Of a DNA stretch of 30,604 bases, positions 21,877 to 29,042 are shown in pieces (positions within the stretch are counted from its first letter, which is position 1; each line of letters begins with the position of its first letter). Origin of the DNA: Kiritimatiellia bacterium (GTDB lineage Bacteria > Verrucomicrobiota > Kiritimatiellia > RFP12 > UBA1067); assembly GCA_017547265.1 (NCBI GenBank), contig JAFYQC010000130.1, positions 1 through 30,604 on the forward strand. Reading direction: 5' to 3'. The translations under genes were made by a program, and so were the position numbers. Below the pieces are notes generated by a model. The model ran no database searches and was not told the DNA's origin. It saw only the letters and a program-made list of their open reading frames with translations.

Positions 21877-22623
21877 ATGGGAGTCAGCATCAAGAATTCC
21901 TCGAAGGCGAAGAAGCCAGTCGCGAAGAAGCCGGCAAAGAAGGTCGCCGCCAAAAAAACCGCGGCGAAGAAGCCGGCCGCCAAAAAGCCTGCGATGAAGA
22001 AGCCTGTCGCCGCGAAGAAGCCGGCCGCCAAGAAGGCGAAGACGGAGATCAAGCGCGTACCTCCGCGCATCACGCGTCGTCCGACGGCAGTGGAGAAGCC
22101 GGTGTCGCCAGACGTCGAGGCGATGGACACCGCCAAGGCTGTCGAGTTCGCGATGTCGATTGCCGAGGAGATGAAGCGCTCTGCTGCGATGGCCGACAAG
22201 GTTCGCACTGGTAGCGAAATCAAGCTTTCGCGCCGCCCCACGACCCGTGCACAGGGCAAGTCGACGGTCAAGTTCCCGGCGGCCGACCTCAAGGACTTCC
22301 GCAAACGCCTCATCGAAGCCCGCGCTGCGGCGCTCTCGGGCGTCAACGCGATGAAGGCCACCGGCTTCAACGAAGCCGAGGACCACGAGTCCGACGGCGG
22401 CGACGGCACCAACCAGACGCTGCGTCTCCAGGCGCTCGGCCAGATGGGCAACATCAACCGCACCATCCAGCAGATCGAAGAGGCGCTTCACCGCATTGAC
22501 GACGGGTCGTATGGTGTCTGCACCGTCTGCGGCCAGCTGATTCGCAAGCCGCGTCTCCTCAACCAGCCGTTTGTCTTGACGTGCATGGAGTGCCAGAGCG
22601 AGATGGAGCGCAATCGCAGCTGA
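21877..22623 (+). CDS. DksA/TraR-type zinc-finger protein with histone H1-like N-terminal tail
   Basis: 248 residues. Residues about 9-55 are a Lys/Ala/Pro tail of AKKP- and AAKK-type repeats, like bacterial histone H1-like proteins. A linker follows, and the C-terminal 110 residues are DksA/TraR-like: a helical pair (FPAADLKDFRKRLIEARAAALSG ... LRLQALGQMGNINRTIQQIEEALHRI), then DDGSYGVCTVCGQLIRKPRL and LTCMEC, giving a four-Cys zinc finger (Cys215, 218, 236, 239). DksA binds the RNA polymerase secondary channel and potentiates ppGpp; the tail should bind DNA or RNA. The classical DxxDxA tip is not clear here, so regulatory activity is uncertain. It follows greA, another secondary-channel protein, and overlaps lspA by 1 nt. 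Confidence 0.87.
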   Translation: MGVSIKNSSKAKKPVAKKPAKKVAAKKTAAKKPAAKKPAMKKPVAAKKPAAKKAKTEIKRVPPRITRRPTAVEKPVSPDVEAMDTAKAVEFAMSIAEEMKRSAAMADKVRTGSEIKLSRRPTTRAQGKSTVKFPAADLKDFRKRLIEARAAALSGVNAMKATGFNEAEDHESDGGDGTNQTLRLQALGQMGNINRTIQQIEEALHRIDDGSYGVCTVCGQLIRKPRLLNQPFVLTCMECQSEMERNRS

Positions 22624-23087
22624 TGAGGCGCTACCTCGTCGTATTTGCCGTCGTCGTGCATCTCGTTCTCGCGGACGCGGTGGCGAAGGAGCTCGCGGCA
22701 GGCTATCTCAAGGGTGCTTCTTCGCTTCCAATCATCCCTGGGTTCTTCGATCTCGCGTATGTCGAGAACAGGGGTTGCGCGTGGGGCATGTTCCAGGGGC
22801 AGGTCTGGCCGCTCGCCGCGTTCGCGGTGCTAGCGCTTGCGTTTCTTCTCTGGAAGCGCAAGACGGTCTTCGGCGACGGTCGTGCGGCGGCGGTTGCTGA
22901 GGTCCTTCTTTATGCAGGCATCGTCGGCAATCTCATCGACCGCGTCTTTCGCGGTTTCGTCATCGACTTCTTCGACTTCCACTGGCAGTCCGCGTACCAT
23001 TTCCCCTGCTTTAACCTCGCCGACACATTCATCACTGTCGCGGCGGGGCTTCTTATTCTATGCTCGTTCGGGAAGCGTACATCTTAG
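22623..23087 (+). CDS. lspA: Lipoprotein signal peptidase (signal peptidase II)
   Basis: 154 residues, four hydrophobic segments. LspA is the inner-membrane aspartyl protease that cleaves prolipoprotein signal peptides before the lipidated Cys. Seen: AYVENRGCAWGMFQG (conserved N-x-G-x-A/C-W/F-G motif), GIVGNLIDRVFRGFVIDFFDF with the first catalytic Asp, and FNLADTFITVAAGLLIL with the second. ATG 22623 overlaps the dksA-like stop (TGATG). Its 3' end overlaps miaA by 28 nt. A lipoprotein substrate (pal) lies just downstream. Confidence 0.95.
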   Translation: MRRYLVVFAVVVHLVLADAVAKELAAGYLKGASSLPIIPGFFDLAYVENRGCAWGMFQGQVWPLAAFAVLALAFLLWKRKTVFGDGRAAAVAEVLLYAGIVGNLIDRVFRGFVIDFFDFHWQSAYHFPCFNLADTFITVAAGLLILCSFGKRTS

Positions 23088-23749
23088 CGGGGCCTACCGC
23101 GAGCGGCAAGAGCGACATCGCGGCCGCGCTTGCACGCGAGATGGGCGCATGGATTCTGAGTGCCGACTCGATGCTCGTATATCGCGGCATGGACATCGGG
23201 ACCGCCAAGCCCTCCGCCGCCGAACGCGAGGAGTTCCACATGGGCGGCGTCGACGTCGTGACGCCAGCAGAGGAGTTTTCCTCCGGCGCGTGGCTGAGAG
23301 CTGCGTCTGCCTGGGCGGCGGATGTGCCCAAGGACGTTCCGATAGTGATTGTCGGCGGCACTGGGCTCTATTTTTCTGCGCTTCTCCGCGGTCTCGACCG
23401 TCGCTGGGAGAAGCCGCCGCCTGAGTATCCCGTCATCCGCATTGACCGTGCAGTGGTGCGTGCGCGTATCGCCACGCGGCTCGATGCGATGTTCATGGCC
23501 GGGCTCGACGCCGAGAAACAGAGGTTGAAGGAGACATATCCCGTCTGGTCGAGAACGGCCTCTCTTGCGATTGGCTACCGCGAGGGTGACGACCGCTCAA
23601 AGATCCTGACGCGCACCTGCCAGCTCGCGAAGCGCCAGGATACGTGGTTTCGCCACCAGGCGACGCCAATCTACGTCGATCCGTCGACCGATGCCGTCCG
23701 AGCGTGCTGGCAATCCCGCGGCCCCTGGAAAGTCTCGTTTCCCACTTGA
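23060..23749 (+). CDS. miaA: Compact tRNA dimethylallyltransferase MiaA
   Basis: 229 residues against about 300-316 for typical MiaA. MiaA adds a dimethylallyl group to N6 of A37 in tRNAs reading U-starting codons. Seen: P-loop AGPTASGKS (residues 10-18), the DMAPP/catalytic region SADSMLVYRGMDIGTAKPS (about 34-52), VIVGGTGLYFSALLRGL, and the C-terminal ASLAIGYRE and LAKRQDTWFRHQ motifs. Roughly 50-60 residues that normally follow the GLY-x-x-ALL motif (the helical insertion containing D-x-x-R-x-x-R-A-L-E and contacting the anticodon stem) are missing. The reading frame is clean, so this looks like a natural shortening rather than decay. It starts inside lspA (28-nt overlap). Confidence 0.85.
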   Translation: MLVREAYILAGPTASGKSDIAAALAREMGAWILSADSMLVYRGMDIGTAKPSAAEREEFHMGGVDVVTPAEEFSSGAWLRAASAWAADVPKDVPIVIVGGTGLYFSALLRGLDRRWEKPPPEYPVIRIDRAVVRARIATRLDAMFMAGLDAEKQRLKETYPVWSRTASLAIGYREGDDRSKILTRTCQLAKRQDTWFRHQATPIYVDPSTDAVRACWQSRGPWKVSFPT

Positions 23750-23774
23750 TTTCCGCGGAAGAATTCGGTATCAT
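23746..23774 (+). promoter_or_regulatory. Promoter for pal
   Basis: TTGATT (23746-23751), 17-nt spacer, TATCAT (23769-23774). The predicted start near 23781 gives a leader of about 22 nt carrying TAGGAG ahead of ATG 23804. The spacer starts with the palindrome TTCCGCGGAA (23751-23760). Confidence 0.6.
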
Positions 23775-23803
23775 ATTCGCAACTTCACACATAGGAGAAA
23801 AAG

Positions 23804-24370
23804 ATGAAAATTTCAACGTTGATGGTAGTTGTCGCAGTCGCCCTCTCCTTCGCGGTCTCGGGCTGCAAATACAGCAAGACTAACACGGGCGCAAACGGCG
23901 GTTCCGGTTCTGGTCTTGGCGCCGCAGGCGGTTCCGACATCTCCACCAACATCGAAGATGGGCAGGAAGGCGAGCTCGATGGCGCTGGCGTCGGCGAGCG
24001 CCCGTTCGAGGAGTACTGCACGCGTTGCACCGACGTCGATTTCGCGCCGGTCTATTTCGGCTTTGACTCGACCGTCGTTCCCCAGGGCGAGGTTGGCAAG
24101 ATCGACGAGGTTGCGCAGCACCTCGGTTCGCACGCCGATCGCGTCGTGGTCGTCGAAGGCAACTGCGACGAGCGCGGCTCGAACGAGTACAACATGGCGC
24201 TCGGCGAGAACCGCGCGAGCATCATCCGCAACTATCTCGTCCAGAGCGGCGTCGATGCTTCCCGCATCCAGACGCGCAGCTTCGGCGAAGAGAAGCCCGC
24301 AGTCGTCGGCAGCGACGAGTCCGCGTGGGCGAGGAACCGCCGCGGCGAGTTCGTGATTTACCAGAAGTGA
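23804..24370 (+). CDS. pal: Peptidoglycan-associated lipoprotein Pal (OmpA-like)
   Basis: 188 residues. A lipoprotein signal peptide ends in the lipobox FAVSGC with the lipidated Cys at 21. A Gly/Ser/Asn-rich linker follows (about 22-65), then a two-Cys segment YCTRCTDVDF, and an OmpA-like peptidoglycan-binding domain from about residue 80. That domain contains VYFGFDSTVVP, VEGNCDERGSNEYNMALGENRA (the Pal signature for diaminopimelate binding) and ARNRRGEFVIY at the end. It anchors the outer membrane to peptidoglycan. Tol genes (tolQRAB) are not in the window. AGGAG lies 6 nt before the ATG, and it has its own promoter. Lipidation would need the LspA encoded 0.7 kb upstream. Confidence 0.93.
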   Translation: MKISTLMVVVAVALSFAVSGCKYSKTNTGANGGSGSGLGAAGGSDISTNIEDGQEGELDGAGVGERPFEEYCTRCTDVDFAPVYFGFDSTVVPQGEVGKIDEVAQHLGSHADRVVVVEGNCDERGSNEYNMALGENRASIIRNYLVQSGVDASRIQTRSFGEEKPAVVGSDESAWARNRRGEFVIYQK

Positions 24371-24380
24371 TTTTCTGCAG

Positions 24381-24722
24381 ATGACGCTGGCGGTCATTTT
24401 CGACAGCATCGGCTTCGGCGAGTGGTTTGTGCTACTCGCCGTCGTTCTTGTTGTCGTCGGTCCAAAACGGCTCCCGTCGGCGGCTCGCACATTCGGTCAG
24501 TACTATTCAAAGTTTCGCCGCGCCGCCGAGAACTTCAAGCGCCAGCTCCTCGACATGGACACCGAGTTCACCAAGGCCGTCCAGGAATCCGATAGGCTCC
24601 CGGATGACGCGTTCACCGTCGATCCTGCGATTGCCGAGCCTGCGGCCGCAACTGCCGATGGCGACGCTCCCGTTCCCGTCGAGCCACCTGCTACGGGCAT
24701 GCCTCCAGTGGAGGGCGCGTAA
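24381..24722 (+). CDS. tatB: Sec-independent translocase subunit TatA/TatB
   Basis: 113 residues. An N-terminal hydrophobic helix with the family motif FGEWFVLLAVVLVVVGPKRLP is followed by an amphipathic helix (SAARTFGQYYSKFRRAAENFKRQLLDM) and an acidic, Pro/Ala-rich tail. The long amphipathic helix and tail, and position next to tatC, favour TatB over TatA; a single dual-function TatA/B protein is also possible. It works with TatC to export folded proteins with twin-arginine signals. It lies 10 nt after pal without a clear ribosome site, and its stop overlaps the tatC start (TAATG). Confidence 0.87.
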   Translation: MTLAVIFDSIGFGEWFVLLAVVLVVVGPKRLPSAARTFGQYYSKFRRAAENFKRQLLDMDTEFTKAVQESDRLPDDAFTVDPAIAEPAAATADGDAPVPVEPPATGMPPVEGA

Positions 24723-25480
24723 TGGCGATTTCCATTCTCAAGGATCCAGACGCCAGGAACGATCCTCCGCGTCCTTTGCTCGAGCATCTGCTCGCCCTGC
24801 GCGACATGCTCGTCTTCGGCGCTGTTGCCTGGGCGATTTGCGCCGTCATCGCGGGGTGCTGCACTCCGTGGATACTTGAATGGCTGAAGAGCCCCGCAGG
24901 CGATAGCGAGGAACTTCTGCAGGGCCTCGACCTCACGACCGGCGTCTCCACGATAATCTCGATTGCCGGCTGGGGCGGCACCGCGCTTGCGTTTCCGTTC
25001 ATAATGTACGCGATTCTCCGCTTCATCTTCCCGGCGCTCACTAACCGCGAGAAGGTAGTCCTGATGTCGATACTCGTCGCGGGAAGCGGTTTCTTCCTTG
25101 TCGGCCTTGGTGTCGCGTACGCGAAAACGCTGCCTATGGTCGTAAGGGCGTTTAGGGCGATCAACGAATGGTGCGGAATCCCATCGACGATCATACGTCT
25201 CGAGGGCTACATCTCCATCGTCCTCAAGACGATTATCGCCTTCGGCCTCGTCTTCCAGCTGCCGCTCATCATCTTCGTCCTCGGGTGGTTCGGCGTCGTA
25301 ACCTCGAAGGGTCTCAGGGAAAAGCGCCGCATAGCGATTGTGATGTCGTTCGTCCTTTCGATGTTCCTCACGCCGCCCGACCCGATGAGCCAGATTTTCA
25401 TGGCCGTTCCTCTCTGCCTCCTCTACGAGCTGTCCATCTGGATGGTGTGGCTTAAGGAGAAGGGTACTTTCGGAAAATGA
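24722..25480 (+). CDS. tatC: Sec-independent translocase subunit TatC
   Basis: 252 residues with six hydrophobic segments. TatC recognises twin-arginine signal peptides at the inner membrane. Seen: N-terminal PLLEHLLALRDMLV (equivalent of the HLxELRxRL motif), FPFIMYAILRFIFPALTNREK, FGLVFQLPLIIFVLGWFGVV, REKRRIAIVMSFVLSMFLTPPDPMSQIFMAVPLCLLYELSI; the TPPDPxSQ and PLxxLYE motifs are diagnostic. Its stop overlaps the trkH start by ATGA. Confidence 0.95.
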   Translation: MAISILKDPDARNDPPRPLLEHLLALRDMLVFGAVAWAICAVIAGCCTPWILEWLKSPAGDSEELLQGLDLTTGVSTIISIAGWGGTALAFPFIMYAILRFIFPALTNREKVVLMSILVAGSGFFLVGLGVAYAKTLPMVVRAFRAINEWCGIPSTIIRLEGYISIVLKTIIAFGLVFQLPLIIFVLGWFGVVTSKGLREKRRIAIVMSFVLSMFLTPPDPMSQIFMAVPLCLLYELSIWMVWLKEKGTFGK

Positions 25481-26787
25481 AAAGCCGCATTTCCTTCGCG
25501 CTTGGCTTCCTAGCGCTGATCGCGGTCGGCGCGGTAGTCCTTGCGCTTCCGTTCTGCCGTGCAGACAACATGCGCGGCGACCTTGTCACGTCCCTCTTCA
25601 CGGCGTTTTCTGCAGTGTGCGTGACTGGGCTCACGGTCGTCGACGTCGGGCGCGAGTTCTCCGTTGCCGGTCAGGTGGTCCTGATGGTGCTCGTCGAACT
25701 CGGGTGCCTTGGGCTCATGACGTGCGGCACGTTCTTTCTCGTTGCGATAGGGCGGCGCATCTCGCTCGTTAGCGAGTTCTCGCTTATGAACGCCTACGGG
25801 GTCAGGCAGATACAGGGCCTCAGGGGGCTCATCTGCTGGATCGTCGGCTCGATGCTCGTGATAGAGGGCGTCTTTGCCGCGGTGCTCTACCCGCACTTCG
25901 GCAACTGGTACGAGGCAGTGTTCTACTCGATAATGAGCTTCTGCAACGCCGGTTTCGGTCTTGAGTCCGACTCGCTTGCGAAGTTCCCGCGCAGCTGGCC
26001 CGTCATAGTGATGGGCGTTGAGACGATCCTTGGCGGCCTCGGTTTTCTCGTCATCTACAACCTCTGTACGTTCAAGTTCCTGCACCGCATATCCGGCGCG
26101 CGCGGACGCCTTTCGCTCCATACGCGCGTCGTCCTGCGGTTCACGTTCTACCTGCTCGCCCTGACTTTCATCGCGTTCCTCGCAGTTGAGTGGAACCTCT
26201 CGCTGAAGGACATGAGTCTCTCAGACAGGGCGGTTGTCGGTTTCTACCAGGCCGTCACGCCGAGGACATGCGGCTTCTGCGTGATTCCGACCGAGGCGCT
26301 CCATCCGTTGACGCGTCTCATTTACGAGTGCCTCATGTTCATCGGCGGCGCGCCTGGTTCCGCCGCGGCCGGCATGAAGGTGACTACGCTCGCGGTCATC
26401 ATCTATACGGCGACGGCGATGTGCCGCGGCGAGACGGAGACCGTGATGGACGGAAGGCTGATCCCGACCGAGATCGTGCGCGAATCCCTCGTGATTTTGA
26501 TGGCGATAGTCATGTTTGCCGTAGTCGTGACGGGCGCACTTTTCGTAACAGAGGCGGGGCGTGGCATTTCGTCGGACGCGCTTTTCTTCGAGGCGGTTTC
26601 GGCCGTCACGACGACCGGCCTTGCCGTAGGCGACACCACGGCGTCGCTCTCCATTCCCGGCCGCTTTGTCATAATGGTCGCGATGTTCATCGGCCGTCTC
26701 GGCGCACTTACGGTCGTCTTGATGATCGGCGACCGCGAGTCGAAGAGGCACGTGCGCTTCCCGTCCGAGGAACTCGTCGTCGGCTGA
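25477..26787 (+). CDS. trkH: TrkH/KtrB-family potassium transporter membrane subunit
   Basis: 436 residues; length and pattern are closer to KtrB/TrkG than to E. coli TrkH (483). It mediates K+ (or Na+-coupled K+) uptake. Four pore-loop repeats are visible: FSAVCVTGLTVVD, YSIMSFCNAGFGLE, YQAVTPRTCGFCVIP and FEAVSAVTTTGLAVGD, the filter glycines being in VTGL, NAGF, TCGF and TTGL. The gating-loop region FIGGAPGSAAAGMKVTTLAV lies between repeats three and four. No trkA/ktrA regulatory subunit is in the window. The start overlaps the tatC stop, and the decarboxylase gene begins 5 nt after its stop. Confidence 0.92.
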   Translation: MKSRISFALGFLALIAVGAVVLALPFCRADNMRGDLVTSLFTAFSAVCVTGLTVVDVGREFSVAGQVVLMVLVELGCLGLMTCGTFFLVAIGRRISLVSEFSLMNAYGVRQIQGLRGLICWIVGSMLVIEGVFAAVLYPHFGNWYEAVFYSIMSFCNAGFGLESDSLAKFPRSWPVIVMGVETILGGLGFLVIYNLCTFKFLHRISGARGRLSLHTRVVLRFTFYLLALTFIAFLAVEWNLSLKDMSLSDRAVVGFYQAVTPRTCGFCVIPTEALHPLTRLIYECLMFIGGAPGSAAAGMKVTTLAVIIYTATAMCRGETETVMDGRLIPTEIVRESLVILMAIVMFAVVVTGALFVTEAGRGISSDALFFEAVSAVTTTGLAVGDTTASLSIPGRFVIMVAMFIGRLGALTVVLMIGDRESKRHVRFPSEELVVG

Positions 26788-26792
26788 TCCAC

Positions 26793-28988
26793 ATGAGATC
26801 GCTAACCGTAATATGGCTGCACGCTTCGCGCGAAGACGACGCGAGGCATCTTCCTGTCGTGGAGCACGGGATGTCCGACGCGTTCCGCGACTTCTGCGCA
26901 GAGGCGTTCAACGTCCGCATGCCCCTCGAGTACCCGCCGCTCAAGCTTACGACGGTTTCATCGGCCGACGCGCTTCCCGACGCGCTGTTTATTGATGGTG
27001 ATCCGTCGAGGGGAATGACCGAAGGCGGCGACGACATCTGCCTGTTCATGGTCGACGACGCCCTGTATTCAGGGTCCGTCCGCGGCGTCTTGCTGAAGGA
27101 CTGGCTTAAGACGTATCTGCCTGCGATACCTAAGGTCGTTGTGACCTATCCCGGGAACGCGCCCGTTGTCGTGCCGCAGAGGCGGTGGTCGAAGAAGGGC
27201 GCCGAGGTGCTTGCAAACCCTGCCGTCCACCACGAGCGGATCGTCCATCTCTTCAAGTCGTTCTGGCTGCCGCGCTTCTGGAGCGCGATGCGCCAGTACG
27301 TGCAGGTCAAGGCTGGCACCAACTGGCACACTCCCGGGCACAACGGCGGCAACGCCTTCTCGGCCTCGCCGTTCCTACGCGGCCTCCACGAGGCGTTCGG
27401 CTCGATGATCTTCAGGTCCGACCTTTCGGTGTCGGTCGAGTCTCTTGGCGATCTCTCGAGCCCCGAGGTGCAGACGCCGCTTTCCGAGGCGCAGAAGATG
27501 TCGTCCGAAATCTTCGGGAGCGCGCTTAGCCGGTATGTGACGAACGGCACTTCGACCTCCAACAAGGCGATGTTGATGACGCTTCTCAAGCCGGGGGAGG
27601 TAGTGCTCGTCGACCGCAATTGCCACAAGTCTGTCCATCATGCGATCGTCACCTCGGGCGCCGTGCCGCACTACCTGCCGTCGCGCTGGAACGCGCGCCT
27701 CGGCGTGTGGGGCCCCGTGTCGCTCGCGGACATAGAGGCCGAGCTCGAGAAGACAGCGACAATGCCCGAGCGTCGCGCGCCAGATGCGTCGAGCCCCATT
27801 TCTTCCCGGCCGAGACTGCTGATACTTACCACGTGCACCTACGAGGGAGTCCTCTATCCCGTCTGGGAGGTCGCGCGGCTCTGCGAAAGGGCGGGCGTGC
27901 TTTTCTACGCGGACGAGGCATGGGCCGCGTACATGGGCTTTCATCCGTTCTACACGCACACCGACCCTGTAACCGGTCTCGCGATGCGCTACAACGCGGT
28001 AAACGAGCGGGCTGGCGCGCACTTTGCCGTGCAGTCGACCCACAAGACGATGGCGTCATTTTCCCAGGCCTCCATGATCCACGTCTCGACGCGCTTCAAG
28101 CAGTTGCTTGAAGAGGACGCGTCGCCGCAGTTCCGCTGGCTTAGGCGGCGCTTCGCGCTGAACGGCCATGGCTCCTTCGAGAAGTTCACCCACGACCTGC
28201 ACGAGTTCCTCCGCTACTGGCACTCGACGTCGCCGCACTATCCGTTCCTCGCGACCCTTGACGTGGCTGGCGTGCAGATGCGCCTCGAGGGGATGAAGCT
28301 TATCGACGAGCGCCTGAAGTGGGCTGCGGAATTTCGCGCGCGCGTTGCCGCCGAATGCGGCCTTCCCGAGGCGGAGTGCTTTGCGGACCTTGCGGACATC
28401 GCGGGCAGCGACCAGGATTGGAGCGGTGCGGGGTTCCTCAAGGATCCACTCAAGATCGTCCTGATGCTCCGCAGCCCCGCTGCGTGCGCGGCTTTTCGCA
28501 AGGCGCTTCTCAAGTCTCACATCCAGTGGGAGAAGGCGACTTCGACGACGATTCTCTTCCTCGTGACAGTCGGCACGGCCGAGGAGCACTTTGAGGACCT
28601 TTTCCGCGTCTGCCGCCTTAACCGCGAGCTGATCGGGTGCCCCGCGCAAGTTCCCGACGACGGTGGAGTTGGCGGCGCGGTAGCGGGACAGCCGGTCGTC
28701 CTGCCAAGGGACGCGGCGCTTTGCGACGGCGAGTTCGTGACGCTCGAGGCGTCCGTCGGCCGCATAGCCTCGCAGTTCCTTGTGCCGTACCCGCCGGGAA
28801 TCCCCGTTTTCGTTCCTGGGCTCAGGATAACGGAAGCGATGGTCTCTCTCGTGAAGGGTGTGATCGAGACAGAGGGTGTTGCGGCGGTACATGGTCTCTT
28901 CTGCAGGGGTGGTCACGCCCCGTACTATGTAGAGGTGCTGAATCGCGACGAGGGAAAACGTCTCGAGTGCGACATCGCGACGCGCTGA
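26793..28988 (+). CDS. Orn/Lys/Arg decarboxylase (biodegradative-type PLP enzyme)
   Basis: 731 residues, matching AdiA, CadA/LdcC and SpeF (711-755). Seen: an N-terminal wing domain (about 1-150, containing SSADALPDALFIDGDP), then the fold-type I PLP core with WHTPGHNGGNAFSASP, FRSDLSVSVESLGDL, VTNGTSTSNKAMLMTLL, VVLVDRNCHKSVHHAI, LILTTCTYEGVLYPV, VLFYADEAWAAYMGFHPF, and the PLP lysine in QSTHKTMASFSQASMIH (Lys418). The C-terminal domain ends with PYPPGIPVFVPGLRIT. Which of arginine, lysine or ornithine is used cannot be read from the sequence; the product would be agmatine, cadaverine or putrescine. The start 5 nt after trkH lacks a ribosome site. No antiporter gene (adiC/cadB/potE) is near, which argues for biosynthetic use. 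Confidence 0.9.
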   Translation: MRSLTVIWLHASREDDARHLPVVEHGMSDAFRDFCAEAFNVRMPLEYPPLKLTTVSSADALPDALFIDGDPSRGMTEGGDDICLFMVDDALYSGSVRGVLLKDWLKTYLPAIPKVVVTYPGNAPVVVPQRRWSKKGAEVLANPAVHHERIVHLFKSFWLPRFWSAMRQYVQVKAGTNWHTPGHNGGNAFSASPFLRGLHEAFGSMIFRSDLSVSVESLGDLSSPEVQTPLSEAQKMSSEIFGSALSRYVTNGTSTSNKAMLMTLLKPGEVVLVDRNCHKSVHHAIVTSGAVPHYLPSRWNARLGVWGPVSLADIEAELEKTATMPERRAPDASSPISSRPRLLILTTCTYEGVLYPVWEVARLCERAGVLFYADEAWAAYMGFHPFYTHTDPVTGLAMRYNAVNERAGAHFAVQSTHKTMASFSQASMIHVSTRFKQLLEEDASPQFRWLRRRFALNGHGSFEKFTHDLHEFLRYWHSTSPHYPFLATLDVAGVQMRLEGMKLIDERLKWAAEFRARVAAECGLPEAECFADLADIAGSDQDWSGAGFLKDPLKIVLMLRSPAACAAFRKALLKSHIQWEKATSTTILFLVTVGTAEEHFEDLFRVCRLNRELIGCPAQVPDDGGVGGAVAGQPVVLPRDAALCDGEFVTLEASVGRIASQFLVPYPPGIPVFVPGLRITEAMVSLVKGVIETEGVAAVHGLFCRGGHAPYYVEVLNRDEGKRLECDIATR

Positions 28989-29006
28989 AGCACCTCAATT
29001 TAGGGC

Positions 29007-29035
29007 AAGACAGTAGCAAGGTTTTTTGGTATACT
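29007..29035 (+). promoter_or_regulatory. Promoter for the exported glycoside hydrolase (predicted leaderless)
   Basis: AAGACA (29007-29012, 4 of 6 matches to TTGACA), 17-nt spacer, then extended -10 TGgTATACT with hexamer 29030-29035 ending 7 nt before ATG 29043. No Shine-Dalgarno is present. Confidence 0.58.
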
Positions 29036-29042
29036 TGACCCT

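Noticed and set aside
21950..21960. Run of seven A in the dksA-like gene as a programmed frameshift site
   Set aside because: The run is phased C-AAA-AAA-A, not the A-AAA-AAA slippery arrangement in frame, there is no downstream stem that I can see, and the zero frame reads through to a complete zinc finger.
23060..23749. miaA as a pseudogene because it is short
   Set aside because: The frame is clean, both N- and C-terminal motifs are intact and a single internal helical module is missing, which fits natural shortening better than decay.
26190..26792. N-terminal extension of the decarboxylase reaching back into trkH
   Set aside because: This stretch is the out-of-frame shadow of trkH; the decarboxylase wing domain begins at ATG 26793.
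28989..29042. Intrinsic terminator in the gap after the decarboxylase (T run GTTTTTTGG)
   Set aside because: No GC-rich stem precedes the T run; the segment is better explained as promoter spacer.
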